A stretch of DNA of 60,480 bases from Syntrophus sp. (in: bacteria) (GCA_013824835.1 PNOM01000007.1:1-60480); one strand, 5' to 3'; shown: positions 17,667 to 27,610, counted from the first letter of the stretch. The notes: generated by a model not told the origin, from the sequence alone. Made by a program: numbers and translations.

Positions 17667-18464
17667 CTACTCGTTCATACTGCCTGTCCGATACCCTTTA
17701 AGATCAAGGGCAACATAAGTAAATCCGTATGCCTTCAGCCCTGTGTTGATCTTCTCTTTATTGGCAATAATGATATGATATTCCTGATCAGTTACCTCAA
17801 TCCTTGCCACATTGCCGTGATATCTGACCCTTACCTGGGTTATCCCGAGGCCCCTTAGAAACTCCTCCGAGAATTCAATTTTCTTAAGCAGGGCGATATC
17901 AATGGGTGTATTGTAAGGTATCCTGGAGACAAGGCAGGCCAAAGACGGTTTGTTATAGGTGGGCAAACCAAGGGTCTTTGAAAGCCCCCTGATCTCTCCT
18001 TTTGTCAGCCCTGCCATAAGAAGGGGGCTTACCACATTCCTCTCTGCACAGGCCTTTCTACCCGGCCTGAAATCATCCATATCATCGAGGTTCGAGCCTT
18101 CAAGTATAACGTTCAGCCCCCTTTCCCTTGCTGTCTCCTCAGCCATATCAAAGAGGTGGAGCTTGCAGTAATAACATCTGTTCCGGGGGTTTTGCACAAA
18201 ATCAATATCATTCATTTCCGAGGTTTCAACGCATATGTAGTCTGCGCCTATGAGATCAGCACATTTCTTCGCATCCTCGATCTCCTTTGCCGGATAGGCA
18301 GGGGAAGAACCAATGAAGGCAAGCACGTGCTCTTTGCCGAGCACATCAATGCAGCACTTCAGGAGGAATGTGCTGTCTACACCGCCTGAGTATGCGACAA
18401 GGACACCTTCAAAGCCCTTAATGATTTCCTGCAGGTGTGCGAACTTTGCGTTCGTATCATCCAT
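17667..18464 (-). CDS. larE: LarE-type ATP-dependent sacrificial sulfur transferase
   Basis: 265 residues with an N-terminal PP-loop (YSGGVDSTFLL, about 25-35) and the LarE-specific segment PSLACLVSR. Its C177 corresponds to the cysteine sacrificed in the Lactobacillus enzyme. LarE makes the thioamide groups of the nickel-pincer cofactor of lactate racemase and related LarA enzymes. A GGAG site precedes the ATG. The gene converges on the AAA+ gene with one base between stops. No larA, larB or larC is nearby, so partners must lie elsewhere. Confidence 0.85.
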   Translation of the reverse strand: MDDTNAKFAHLQEIIKGFEGVLVAYSGGVDSTFLLKCCIDVLGKEHVLAFIGSSPAYPAKEIEDAKKCADLIGADYICVETSEMNDIDFVQNPRNRCYYCKLHLFDMAEETARERGLNVILEGSNLDDMDDFRPGRKACAERNVVSPLLMAGLTKGEIRGLSKTLGLPTYNKPSLACLVSRIPYNTPIDIALLKKIEFSEEFLRGLGITQVRVRYHGNVARIEVTDQEYHIIIANKEKINTGLKAYGFTYVALDLKGYRTGSMNE

Positions 18465-18479
18465 ATCAATAGTCTCCTT

Positions 18480-21173
18480 CTACACCCTTCTGGCTGTCAG
18501 GGGGGCATCGACAGACACAAGGGTGCCTTTGCCGGGCCTCGTGTCTATTAAAAACTTTCCCCGGATAAACCTCACCCGTTCCTTCATACTCACAAGACCA
18601 AGACCTGCCTTGCCCCGCTGGATCGGTTTCCCCTCAAACCCGACACCATCATCCTCAACAGATACATGAAGGGAATCTCCTTCCCCCAGAAGAAATACAT
18701 GGACTGTTTTCGCCTGGGCATGTTTTGCAACATTCCGTAGGGCCTCCTGGACGACCCTGTATAGAGGAACGGCTATCTCCTTGGCAACGGGTTCGGGCAC
18801 GTCCCTTATCACCAACTGAACGTCTATGCCTTCCTGCTGAGAGAAATGGATACACTCCGATTCGATCGCCTTGGCCAGCCCAAGGTCATCGATAATCGAG
18901 GGGTGAAGTTGACGGGAGAGGTGGTGCAGGTCAGCAGAGAGTTTCACGAGCTGTTCTTTTAGTCCTTCAACTCTCGGAACAACCTCTTCGCACTTCATTG
19001 CAAGCTCCTGTTCCAATATTCCTGCATCGATGGCGAGGACTGCAAGCCGCTGGGTAAAATCGTCGTGGAGTTCCCTGGCCACACGGCGGCGTTCCTCCTC
19101 CTCTGCCGAGAGGAGCTTGCCGGTCAGTTTTCTTAAGTCTCTCTGGCTGATCCTGAGGGCAAGATCACTCTCCTTCAATTTCTCCGCTGCCTGTCTGCGC
19201 TCGGCGATTTCACGGGCAAGCTGCTCATTTGCCGTTACAAGCTCAATGGTCCGCTCCGCAACCCGCTGTTCAAGGACATCATTGATTCTTTCACGCTCCT
19301 CTTCAGCACGCTTGCGCTCAGTAATGTCAATAAAAGAGACCAGTACTCTTGATAGGGTTTCCTCATGGCCGGGCACAACGGATAATCGAAGGGCCACACT
19401 CATCCGTTCACCGGCCATATTTCTGATAGGGACCTCACGGTCAAACCTGATATGACCTTCTGCCAGGGCAATCAACTCTTCATGAAATACAACCCACGAT
19501 TCTTCGAGGAAATAATAGGGCAGGTTGGCGGAAATCTCTTCTTTCCTGTGGACCCCGAAAAGGACAAGGCTTTCATGGTTCACATCCAGTATTTTTACCA
19601 TCCCTGCATAACGGACAACTTCCTGGGGATTTTCCTCAAAATATCTCCTGAAGTCCTGAACGCCTGCCCACTTCAGAAGATCAAAATATATCTTAATTTC
19701 TGAGAAATCCTCCTCCCATAGCGCAATAGAAGAATCCTCAAAGAGGCTTCGATAACGGTCCTCGCTCTGCCGCTGTGATTCATCTGCCCTCTTGCGTTCA
19801 ATGGTCTTTCCCAATCTGCCTGAAAGGGCCTTGAGGAGATCCAGCTCCTCATTGTAAAACGGTCCCTCGTCACATTCCGGTCTCTCCTCGAGGTAACATG
19901 CCTCAAGGCTGCCCTCATACTGCCCGTGTACCAGAACAGGGCTCTCCTGTCTCCAGATGGTTTCACGAAAACCTGGAGTGTCAAAAACATCACCTTCGAG
20001 AACAAGGCGTGCACAGGCAATCCCTGGATACTGCAATCCCTGGGGGATCAGATCCACCAATCCTTGACACACATCAGACAGGGAAACACCGGGTCTTTCA
20101 AGAAGATCTGAAAAGGCGTAAAGACAATTGAGCTCCTTAACCCTTTTTCCAAGGTCATAGGTTTTCCGTTCCAGGGCCTCCTCTATTGCTACACGCTGAA
20201 TGGCTGTACCCAGTTGTATTGCCGCCCCTTCAATTATCTCAATAAGTTCAAGGGGAACCTTGTTTTCTGCTCTGTCGGCCACATGGATCAAACCAAGGAC
20301 TCGATCCCCACCACGAATAGGAATCAGTGCGACAGACTCATATCCATGCTGATTGCATGCGTTTCGGGTTGCCCCTTTTGTCTCTTCAGGAACATTGGCA
20401 AGAAAGCGCGTCGTCCCATTCATATAAAATGAACCGCCTTTTGTAAAAAACGGCAACTGAGGGTCAACCGTTCCTGTTACCACATTGATGCACATGCAGT
20501 GGTCATTATGAATAGAGAGAGGACTCTCCAATTCAAAGAATTCCCGGCTGAAACCATCGTAGTCCTCGTAAGGGATATTGCCCGCTTCATCCAGTATACG
20601 GATGCCTATCCCCTTGCAGCCGGTAAGTTTCTTGAGCTCCGCTATGAACTCTTTCAACAGAGGCTTCATAGCAATCTGGCTGTTTGCAAGGACCAGGAAA
20701 CGGTTTGAAGCGAGCAGGGCCATCTCTGCCCTTTTGCGCTCCGTAATATCGTATGCAGTGTGGACTGAGCCGATGACCTCATTCTCATGGTCCCGTATCG
20801 GCGAAACAGAGACAAGGAGATATTTTTGAAGGCGGGGCTCGAAAAATTCCTCTACGGTCGGATTTTTACTGATCAGGGTCTGTCTGTGGGGACAATTTAA
20901 CCAGGGCTCGTCTGTGCCGTGGATGATTTCGTAGCATTTTTTTCCAATAAGCCATTCCGCTTCCATTCCGAAGGCATCGAGGAAGGCTTTGTTTGCCTTA
21001 ACAATTCTAAAATCCCTGTCGTGAATGGAGATCATATCCGGGACAGAATTAAAGGTAACCTCCCATTCGTCAGAAGAGAGGGCAGTCTTTTCGCCCCTGC
21101 CTATACCCAACCCTTCCCGGGGAAGGCAGGTTTCGTTTTTCAGATATGGCCTATTCATCGGGTCATCACACAT
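18480..21173 (-). CDS. PAS/GAF sensor histidine kinase (NarL-type partner class)
   Basis: 897 residues, no membrane segment. Order: PAS (about 30-150, ending DITERKRAE), GAF (about 165-330), a second GAF-like region (about 345-470), PAS/PAC (about 480-640, again ending DITERKRAE), coiled coil, then HisKA_3 with phosphoacceptor His in ARELHDDFTQRL (about 710) and HATPase_c (VEDDGVGF, GLGLVSMKERV). HisKA_3 kinases usually signal to NarL/FixJ-class regulators; none is adjacent. A cytoplasmic signal such as redox state or a small ligand is inferred. An alternative start lies six codons downstream. Confidence 0.9.
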   Translation of the reverse strand: MCDDPMNRPYLKNETCLPREGLGIGRGEKTALSSDEWEVTFNSVPDMISIHDRDFRIVKANKAFLDAFGMEAEWLIGKKCYEIIHGTDEPWLNCPHRQTLISKNPTVEEFFEPRLQKYLLVSVSPIRDHENEVIGSVHTAYDITERKRAEMALLASNRFLVLANSQIAMKPLLKEFIAELKKLTGCKGIGIRILDEAGNIPYEDYDGFSREFFELESPLSIHNDHCMCINVVTGTVDPQLPFFTKGGSFYMNGTTRFLANVPEETKGATRNACNQHGYESVALIPIRGGDRVLGLIHVADRAENKVPLELIEIIEGAAIQLGTAIQRVAIEEALERKTYDLGKRVKELNCLYAFSDLLERPGVSLSDVCQGLVDLIPQGLQYPGIACARLVLEGDVFDTPGFRETIWRQESPVLVHGQYEGSLEACYLEERPECDEGPFYNEELDLLKALSGRLGKTIERKRADESQRQSEDRYRSLFEDSSIALWEEDFSEIKIYFDLLKWAGVQDFRRYFEENPQEVVRYAGMVKILDVNHESLVLFGVHRKEEISANLPYYFLEESWVVFHEELIALAEGHIRFDREVPIRNMAGERMSVALRLSVVPGHEETLSRVLVSFIDITERKRAEEERERINDVLEQRVAERTIELVTANEQLAREIAERRQAAEKLKESDLALRISQRDLRKLTGKLLSAEEEERRRVARELHDDFTQRLAVLAIDAGILEQELAMKCEEVVPRVEGLKEQLVKLSADLHHLSRQLHPSIIDDLGLAKAIESECIHFSQQEGIDVQLVIRDVPEPVAKEIAVPLYRVVQEALRNVAKHAQAKTVHVFLLGEGDSLHVSVEDDGVGFEGKPIQRGKAGLGLVSMKERVRFIRGKFLIDTRPGKGTLVSVDAPLTARRV

Positions 21174-21232
21174 AGTCTATCCCTTAGCAACGGATCTGCA
21201 TGGATGATATCCTCCCCATTCGCAGCAATTTG

Positions 21233-22846
21233 TTACAACATGGACTCCGGGGCAAAGAAGGATAAGATTTTAGTCGACAGTTTCTGCCAAAACCCGGCAA
21301 AAGGCTCGTCATTGTATATGACCTTTTCTCCCTCCTCTTCGCCGATCCAGATCAACCGGTCCGTAAGGCCTGACGGGTTGTCATCAGAGGGTTCGGTCTT
21401 CTCAAGCTCTACCTTGAAGCTAACCTCCGGTAGAGCGCTCATATCAAACCGGGACGCAAACATCTCGCAAAGCTCCGGGCTCTCCACCACCAAACCCACC
21501 TCAGTATTGAGATATCTGGACCGCGGGTCCAGGTTCGCTGATCCTACAAAGATGGCTTTACGGTCAAAGATCATAGCCTTTGCATGAAGGCTCGCCCCTG
21601 CCGAACCAAATCTCTCGCGAGTTTCCGGTCCACGCTTCTGGTCCGGGTTAGGCCGTACCTCATAGATCTCGATACCGTTCCGGAGCATCTCCTTTCTGTA
21701 CCGGGCATATCCACCGTGTACGACTGACACATCATTTGAAGCCAGTGAGTTTGTGAGTATCCGGATCCGCACACCCTTGGCACGCAAGGATTTGAGCGCG
21801 GCAAGCCCTCCTTTGCCGGGCACAAAGTATGGGGATATCAGGATTAGTTCGGACTTTAACCCTGTGAAGTAAGGGGTTAACTTTGGCCACAGGGTAATAC
21901 TATCATCAGGCCTTCCGTGGCTTTTTATCTTCTCCGGCATATCATATATGAGCTTTGCATTGGCCCATATAAAAGGCATGTTTTGCTCTTTTAACCTACT
22001 CATAAGAGCTGTGTTTTTCAAGCGCTTTGCATACAACGACTCCTTTTGAGCCTCAATATGGGACAAAAGCACCGTTGAAACATCCTTTAGATCCGCTTCG
22101 GTTCTGGTAACAGGGACAAGGGCCTCTATTGGGAACGCAAGGTCGCTGTTCCAGAATCTGTCAAAATCCTTTCCGCATTCCTCCACTACAGGTCCCACAG
22201 TAAGAACATCTACGTCCCCGAAATTCACATCCTCCCGAGCAGCAAAATATTCATCCCCAAGGTTTCTCCCTCCCACAACCGCGACAGCTCCGTCTGCTAT
22301 AAACATCTTGTTGTGCATTCTGCGTTGAATCCTTGAAAAATCTGTTATATAGTCATGTATCCTCGCAAAAGCAGAACGTCCCGAGTAGGGGTTGAATATA
22401 CGGACATCAATGTTTTTATGGGCTGAGTAGCTGGCAATATCAAGACCCGCACCTTTTATATACATACCATCAACGAGAATCCTGACACGAACCCCCCTAT
22501 CGGCAGCTTTCAAAATATGCCCTAAAAGCAGCTTCCCTGTAAGGTCAAAATGGACAATATAATACTGAAGGTCAAGTGTCTTTTCAGCAGCCCCTATAAG
22601 AGCAGCCCGGGCCAGAAAAGCGTCTAACCCGCCGTTGAGGACATAAAAACCGGACTTCTCCGGATTCTCGTTGCAAAGCTTACTGACATTGGTACAAAGA
22701 TTGGTTTGTTCTGGCCGGTCAAAGGCAGTAGACACTTCACGGGGATAATCGACCGGCAGGGTTGCACATCCGGGAAGAAAGAGCACACAGAGAGAAAAAC
22801 TTAGAAAAAAACCGGACAATATGGGAGATAGATAGCGCCTTCTCAT
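21233..22846 (-). CDS. PLD-superfamily lipoprotein, cardiolipin-synthase-like
   Basis: 537 residues with a lipoprotein signal peptide (basic start, hydrophobic core, lipobox LPGC near residue 26) and two HKD motifs: HNKMFIAD with GGRNLGDEYF, and HAKAMIFD with GSANLDPRS. This two-HKD layout is that of phospholipase D, cardiolipin synthase C and YmdC-like transferases. A lipid-anchored periplasmic enzyme acting on phospholipids is the likely role. GAGGAGG precedes the ATG. Confidence 0.85.
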   Translation of the reverse strand: MRRRYLSPILSGFFLSFSLCVLFLPGCATLPVDYPREVSTAFDRPEQTNLCTNVSKLCNENPEKSGFYVLNGGLDAFLARAALIGAAEKTLDLQYYIVHFDLTGKLLLGHILKAADRGVRVRILVDGMYIKGAGLDIASYSAHKNIDVRIFNPYSGRSAFARIHDYITDFSRIQRRMHNKMFIADGAVAVVGGRNLGDEYFAAREDVNFGDVDVLTVGPVVEECGKDFDRFWNSDLAFPIEALVPVTRTEADLKDVSTVLLSHIEAQKESLYAKRLKNTALMSRLKEQNMPFIWANAKLIYDMPEKIKSHGRPDDSITLWPKLTPYFTGLKSELILISPYFVPGKGGLAALKSLRAKGVRIRILTNSLASNDVSVVHGGYARYRKEMLRNGIEIYEVRPNPDQKRGPETRERFGSAGASLHAKAMIFDRKAIFVGSANLDPRSRYLNTEVGLVVESPELCEMFASRFDMSALPEVSFKVELEKTEPSDDNPSGLTDRLIWIGEEEGEKVIYNDEPFAGFWQKLSTKILSFFAPESML

Positions 22847-23091
22847 GGGGTGGCCTCCTCTTTAAGGCAAGTAATCAGTTATTCTTACATGCGGGTCTTG
22901 AACTATCATTTTTCCCGTCATTCTCTTCCCTTTTTTCATTGCAGACCAAAATCAAATAATTATCCACCATTTTCCTGCAATCTCATCATTTTATCAACTA
23001 TTTTTTTATCTGACCATAAGGTTTCCCGTAAATATAGCGCCTAACTCCTGAATTGTAAATTTCAGGCCAGAAGCAAGGCCCGCACAAGGGC

Positions 23092-23120
23092 TTGACAGGG
23101 CATAGGCAACAATATAAGAT
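23092..23120 (+). promoter_or_regulatory. Sigma70-type promoter for the metallophosphoesterase gene
   Basis: TTGACA (23092-23097), 17-bp spacer, TAAGAT (23115-23120). Transcription would begin near 23127, which rules out the TTG at 23120 as start codon and leaves the ATG at 23132 or a later one. The rest of the 273-bp gap from 22847 shows no gene. Confidence 0.5.
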
Positions 23121-23131
23121 TGAAAGAAATT

Positions 23132-24151
23132 ATGGATATCGAATCAACAGATTCACTGCCCCGCGAAACCGTCCTGGAGGATTTGCCTGCGCCTGAACCC
23201 CTTTTTCCTGAACAAAGATTAATCAACCGGAGACAAATCTGGGCAAACAATCGTTTTCGGATGGAAATGGAAAACATGAAAACTAAACGTTATGGAAATA
23301 GAGGACGTCACCACTGGTATGAGCTGCTCCTCATGATGAAGGTTTTCGGATTCGTGTTGCGCCTCACAAACCTTTACCAAAGGGGGATGCGCAATGCAGA
23401 AAATATTGTACTGAGGGAGATACCCCTCTATTTTCCGAATTTACCACAGGCTTTTGACGGCTTTACCATTCTTCACCTCTCTGACTTGCATATGGATGGG
23501 ATGAAAGACCTGGAGGATAAAATCCTTGGTGTTTTGGAGAACAGGACCGTAGATTTATGTGTATTAACCGGGGATTATCGAACAGAACTCCACGGACTCC
23601 ACAAACACATAATCAGGAGCCTTGAGTATTTGATCGGCCGTATCCATAGTACGCACGGATTCATTGGGATTTTAGGCAATCACGATGGATGCCATATGCT
23701 CAACCCCATGGAACAGATCGGGATTACCATGCTGGTCAATTCGACCTGCTTAATTCATAAGGGCAATGAGCGCATCAGGATTATCGGCACTGATGACGTA
23801 CATTATTATTACACGGATCAAGCCCTCCATGCCCTGGAGCATGCCGACGACACGTTTTCTATCGCCCTGGTTCATTCCCCCGAGCTGTACGATATTGCGG
23901 CCATAATGGGGGTGGATCTCTATCTGTGTGGTCATACCCATGCCGGTCAGGTATGCTTGCCAAACGGGAAGGCCTTGTTTGCCCATCTGAACCGGGGACG
24001 AAAATACTATCGTGGACATTGGAGCTATCTTGAGATGCAGGGCATAACCCATGCCGGCGTAGGGACCTCAGGGATTCCGGTCCGGTTCAATACCCGGGGC
24101 GAGGCGCTGATTCATCATTTACACAGACAGCCCCCGTGTCCTGATATGTAA
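23132..24151 (+). CDS. Calcineurin-like metallophosphoesterase (YkuE/YaeI type)
   Basis: About 339 residues from this ATG. Metal-binding motifs in order: LSDLHMDG, TGDYRTE, GNHDG, HSPE, and GHTHAGQV. These match the YaeI/YkuE/Cpped1-like phosphoesterases that act at the membrane on lipid-linked or nucleotide substrates. The first 48 residues are acidic and not family-like. The real start could be a later methionine (ENMKTKRYGN), which has GGAAA-type purines before it. It stands alone between the divergent PLD gene and purE. Confidence 0.8.
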   Translation: MDIESTDSLPRETVLEDLPAPEPLFPEQRLINRRQIWANNRFRMEMENMKTKRYGNRGRHHWYELLLMMKVFGFVLRLTNLYQRGMRNAENIVLREIPLYFPNLPQAFDGFTILHLSDLHMDGMKDLEDKILGVLENRTVDLCVLTGDYRTELHGLHKHIIRSLEYLIGRIHSTHGFIGILGNHDGCHMLNPMEQIGITMLVNSTCLIHKGNERIRIIGTDDVHYYYTDQALHALEHADDTFSIALVHSPELYDIAAIMGVDLYLCGHTHAGQVCLPNGKALFAHLNRGRKYYRGHWSYLEMQGITHAGVGTSGIPVRFNTRGEALIHHLHRQPPCPDM

Positions 24152-24223
24152 AGGACGGGATGTGAATTTCTCAAGTAGAAAAAACGGATCATTTAAGGTA
24201 GTATAACATGGAGCAATGAAGTA

Positions 24224-24243
24224 CCCCGTGGTAAGCCGCGGGG
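24224..24243 (+). other. GC-rich hairpin in the purE leader
   Basis: CCCCGTGG (24224-24231), loop TAAG, CCGCGGGG (24236-24243): an 8-bp stem with one G-U pair, 29 bp before the purE ATG. It could end transcription of the upstream gene or be a small repetitive element. No long U-tract follows immediately. Confidence 0.4.
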
Positions 24244-24272
24244 CAACAAACGGCATATTTTAAGGAGTTGTT

Positions 24273-24773
24273 ATGGCGAAACCAAAAGTGCTTATTCTTA
24301 TGGGTAGTGACAGCGATCTCAAAACCGTTGAAGAGGCTGCGAAGTTTCTGAAGGAAGCAGGCGTTGACTTTACAATGGACATATCCTCTGCCCACAGAAA
24401 TCCAGAGAAGACCGTCGAGTACGCGAAAAAGGCCCGGGAGGAGGGTTTTGAGGTGATTATTGCAGCAGCCGGCATGGCTGCCCACCTGCCCGGCGTACTT
24501 GCATCCCATACGACCCTTCCTGTAATCGGAATACCCATGAGTGGAGGCGCATTAGGGGGGGTAGATGCGGTCCTCTCTATACTGCAAATGCCGAAGGGTA
24601 TTCCTGTAGCCACTGTAGGTATCGATGCGGCACGGAATGCAGGGATACTTGCCTGTCAGATACTCTCCATCAAATATGAAGAGGTGAGGATAAAACTGGA
24701 AGGGATGAAGGCATCCATAAGAAAGGAAAACGACGAGAAATCGGCACGAATTCGCAATTATCTGCAGGATTGA
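24273..24773 (+). CDS. purE: N5-carboxyaminoimidazole ribonucleotide mutase
   Basis: 166 residues, a class I PurE. The start (MGSDSDLKTVEEA), SSAHRNPEKT, and the loop AAAGMAAHLPGVLASHTTLPVIGIP are diagnostic. It converts N5-CAIR to CAIR in de novo purine synthesis. A good AAGGAG precedes the ATG. No purK is adjacent. It leads a close-packed group with the P1 peptidase, sirtuin, manC and yifB. Confidence 0.95.
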   Translation: MAKPKVLILMGSDSDLKTVEEAAKFLKEAGVDFTMDISSAHRNPEKTVEYAKKAREEGFEVIIAAAGMAAHLPGVLASHTTLPVIGIPMSGGALGGVDAVLSILQMPKGIPVATVGIDAARNAGILACQILSIKYEEVRIKLEGMKASIRKENDEKSARIRNYLQD

Positions 24774-24805
24774 CATGATACCTGCTTCTGATAAGGGGCC
24801 ATGAT

Positions 24806-25786
24806 ATGAATAATTCAATTACTGACATACAAGGAATAAGGGTAGGACATGCCTCTGATTTTACAGGATATACGGGTTGTACGGTCATTCTCTGTGAAAC
24901 CGGGGCTGTGTGCGGCATCGATATCAGGGGGAGCGCCGCGGGCACCCGTCAGACAGATGCCCTGAGCATCAACCACATCGTAGAGGAGATCCATGCCATA
25001 CTCCTCTGCGGAGGAAGCTCCTTCGGGCTTGAGGCGGCGGCCGGTGTTACCCGATACCTTGAAGAGAAGGACATAGGCTTTAACGTTGGGGTCATCAGGA
25101 TACCCATTGTGCCCGCAGCCGTCATATTCGACATCCTCTTCGGCAACCCGAAGGCTCGACCGACCCCTGAAATGGGGTATAAGGCCTGTCTCAATGCAGG
25201 GGAGACCGTGGAAGAAGGAAGTGTGGGCGCCGGCACGGGGGCAACGATCGGAAAGCTCTTTGAAATATCGAGGGCCATGAAAGGCGGCGTGGGTACAAGC
25301 AGCATCATCATGCCGAACGGACTGATTGTGGGGGCCTTTGTGGTGGTCAATGCCTTCGGAGATATTATAGATAATGTAACAGGCCGAATTATTGCGGGAA
25401 CAAGAAAGGCGGAAGATAGTCTTGAATTTATCAACACCGCCAATTCTTTGAAAAGCGGTATTGTCAAGAAGCAGTTCGGCCTTGTCAATACCACCCTCGG
25501 TGTCGTTGCCACGAATGCCCGGTTCCAGAAAAGAGAGATTACAAAGATTGCCCAGATGGCCCAGGGGGGGCTTATCAAGACCATAAGCCCTGTGCATACA
25601 ACCTTTGACGGTGATCTTGTTTTTGCCCTTTCCAAGGGAGATATTGAGGCTGATATCAATCAAGTCGGGGTTCTGAGTGAGTTTGTGCTTGCAGAGACCA
25701 TCAAGCGGGCTGTTAAAAAGGCTGATGGATTCGGCATAATACCGGCCTTCAGGGACATTACAAAGGGCTGGAAAACAACAGGTTAA
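24806..25786 (+). CDS. P1 family (S58) peptidase, DmpA-like
   Basis: 326 residues of the DmpA/L-aminopeptidase/ornithine acetyltransferase-like fold, a self-cleaving N-terminal nucleophile hydrolase. Recognisable segments are ITDIQGIRVGHASD, RGSAAGTRQTD, LCGGSSFGLEAAAGV, and GSVGAGTGATIGK. The substrate is unknown; characterised members release N-terminal or D-amino acids or hydrolyse small amides. It lies 32 bp after purE and 14 bp before the sirtuin gene. Confidence 0.88.
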   Translation: MNNSITDIQGIRVGHASDFTGYTGCTVILCETGAVCGIDIRGSAAGTRQTDALSINHIVEEIHAILLCGGSSFGLEAAAGVTRYLEEKDIGFNVGVIRIPIVPAAVIFDILFGNPKARPTPEMGYKACLNAGETVEEGSVGAGTGATIGKLFEISRAMKGGVGTSSIIMPNGLIVGAFVVVNAFGDIIDNVTGRIIAGTRKAEDSLEFINTANSLKSGIVKKQFGLVNTTLGVVATNARFQKREITKIAQMAQGGLIKTISPVHTTFDGDLVFALSKGDIEADINQVGVLSEFVLAETIKRAVKKADGFGIIPAFRDITKGWKTTG

Positions 25787-25800
25787 GAGGAGAACCGGGA

Positions 25801-26535
25801 GTGGAGGATTACAAAAAGGTAGCAGGGCTGATCAAGGAAAGGGGATACGCGGTTGCCTTTACAGGGGCTGGCATATCAGTGGATAGCGGCATACCTGCCT
25901 TCAGGGGCGGGCAGGGGCTCTGGGAAAAGTATGACCCCATGGAATATGCCCACATAGGGGCCTTTCATAGCAACCCCGGGAAGGTATGGATTATGCTCCG
26001 GGATATGTCCAGGGTGATTTTTGAATCAAAACCGAGCCCGGCCCACAAAGCGCTTAGCGACCTTGAGAGCATGGGTTATCTCAAGGCAATCATTACCCAG
26101 AACGTAGACGGTCTTCATCAGATTGCCGGAAACAGCAATATAATCGAGTACCACGGAAATCATTGGCAGCTCGTCTGTTTAAATTGTGCTACAAGGGTTG
26201 CCCTGGCGCCAGAGGTTGTCTCGGCCATGCCTTACCCGATGTGCGACCGATGCATGCTTCCCCTGAAGCCTGACGTGGTCTTCTTCGGGGAAGGGATACC
26301 CATGAAGGCGATGATAAGGGCAAACGAAGAGGCAAACAACTGCAAGGTGCTGATCATCATCGGCACCTCCGGGGTTGTTTACCCGGCAGCAGAAATACCC
26401 TACATGGCCAAATCGAATGGGGCCGTCATTGTGGAGATCAATATGGACCCTTCGCCTTTTACCTCTTCAATAACCGACCATTTTTTCAAGGGCAGCGCAT
26501 CTGATGTTCTGCCTGAGATTATGGGGTACTTTTAA
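25801..26535 (+). CDS. Sir2-family NAD-dependent protein deacylase
   Basis: 244 residues with GAGISVDSGIPAFRG, the catalytic segment TQNVDGLHQIAG ending at the active His in EYHG, and a zinc site of two C-x2-C pairs (CLNC, CDRC). GTG start with AGGAGAACCGGGA upstream. The Tyr of the Tyr-x2-Arg succinyl-lysine pocket of CobB/SIRT5 seems replaced (VWIMLRDM), so deacetylation is more likely than desuccinylation; that is an alignment by eye. Confidence 0.92.
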   Translation: MEDYKKVAGLIKERGYAVAFTGAGISVDSGIPAFRGGQGLWEKYDPMEYAHIGAFHSNPGKVWIMLRDMSRVIFESKPSPAHKALSDLESMGYLKAIITQNVDGLHQIAGNSNIIEYHGNHWQLVCLNCATRVALAPEVVSAMPYPMCDRCMLPLKPDVVFFGEGIPMKAMIRANEEANNCKVLIIIGTSGVVYPAAEIPYMAKSNGAVIVEINMDPSPFTSSITDHFFKGSASDVLPEIMGYF

Positions 26536-26536
26536 T

Positions 26537-27610
26537 ATGGGCTACAATCCTTTGGATCATACATTCTGCGTTGTCATGGCTGGAGGCAAGGGCGAGAGGT
26601 TCTGGCCCCTCAGCACTGATCAAGCGCCAAAACCCTTTCTTAAACTTATGGACGAAAAGACCATGATCCAGCTCACTGTTGAGAGGGCCATGAGGATAGT
26701 GCCCAGAGAAAGGCTTTTTGTTGTCCTTGGTCAAAACCATCTGGACGTTGCAAAGGAGCAGCTCCCGGACCTTGCGGAGACCAATTTTATTGTTGAACCG
26801 GAAGGGAAGGATACGGCCCCGTGCATCGGTCTTGCCGCCCTCACTCTCATGGGGATCGATGAGAAGGCGATTATGATTACCCTCCCTGCAGACCATTATG
26901 TCCCTGATGTCGATGATTTTACGGCCACGATTCTTGACGGGGTCAAATGTGCGGCCACGGGCGATTACCTTGTGACCATAGGTATTAAACCGATCAGACC
27001 GGAGACAGGTTATGGTTATATCAATGCTTTTGAAGAATATAACATACCGGGCGTCACCTGCTATAAGGTAAATAGAATTGTGGAAAAACCCGATATGGAG
27101 AGGGCGCGGGCCTATCTGGAGGAAGGTAATTACTACTGGAACGGAGGTATCTTTATCTGGCAGGCCCGGGTGATCCTCAAGGGGATTGAGCAGCACATGC
27201 CCGAACTTTACAGGGAACTCACCAGGATAAAGGCCCTTCTTGCAGCAGGGGATAGCCCGGCGATCGGGGAGGTTTACAGGGGGATACAGAGGAAATCAAT
27301 AGATTACGGGCTCATGGAAAAGGCAGCCAATGTATTGATGGTGCCTTCTGGGTTCAGGTGGGACGACGTGGGGACATGGACATCCCTGCTCCGGGTCCTC
27401 AAGCTTGACGGGGAAGGCAATTATCGGGCCGGTAATGCACTTTGTGTGGATACCAGGGATTGCGTGGTCTACGGCGACGGCATTTTCGTAGGGACTATCG
27501 GAGTTTCTGATCTCGTGATTGTTGCATCAAAACATGGTGTTCTTGTCTGTCATGGGGACAAAGCCCAGGAAGTGCGGGAAATAGTAAAAAGGCTCGATCA
27601 GGAGAAGTGA
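26537..27610 (+). CDS. manC: Mannose-1-phosphate guanylyltransferase
   Basis: 357 residues from this ATG. An in-frame ATG at 26504 would overlap the sirtuin gene by 32 nt and adds residues unlike the family. The nucleotidyltransferase signature VVMAGGKGERFWPLS, EPEGKDTAPCIG, PADHYV and RIVEKPD are all present. There is only the transferase domain, without the C-terminal phosphomannose-isomerase cupin of bifunctional ManC. It makes GDP-mannose for polysaccharides or lipopolysaccharide. Confidence 0.92.
   Translation: MGYNPLDHTFCVVMAGGKGERFWPLSTDQAPKPFLKLMDEKTMIQLTVERAMRIVPRERLFVVLGQNHLDVAKEQLPDLAETNFIVEPEGKDTAPCIGLAALTLMGIDEKAIMITLPADHYVPDVDDFTATILDGVKCAATGDYLVTIGIKPIRPETGYGYINAFEEYNIPGVTCYKVNRIVEKPDMERARAYLEEGNYYWNGGIFIWQARVILKGIEQHMPELYRELTRIKALLAAGDSPAIGEVYRGIQRKSIDYGLMEKAANVLMVPSGFRWDDVGTWTSLLRVLKLDGEGNYRAGNALCVDTRDCVVYGDGIFVGTIGVSDLVIVASKHGVLVCHGDKAQEVREIVKRLDQEK

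Noticed and set aside
20919-21587. 222-codon plus-strand frame between the histidine kinase and PLD genes
   Set aside because: It is antisense to the kinase PAS domain and to the PLD C-terminus, both strongly supported.
24815-25663. 282-codon minus-strand frame within the P1 peptidase gene
   Set aside because: Antisense to a clear, motif-bearing peptidase; composition is cysteine/histidine-rich as expected of a shadow frame.
26504-26536. Upstream ATG for manC
   Set aside because: It would overlap the sirtuin gene by 32 nt and adds residues unlike the family; the ATG at 26537 directly precedes the family start.
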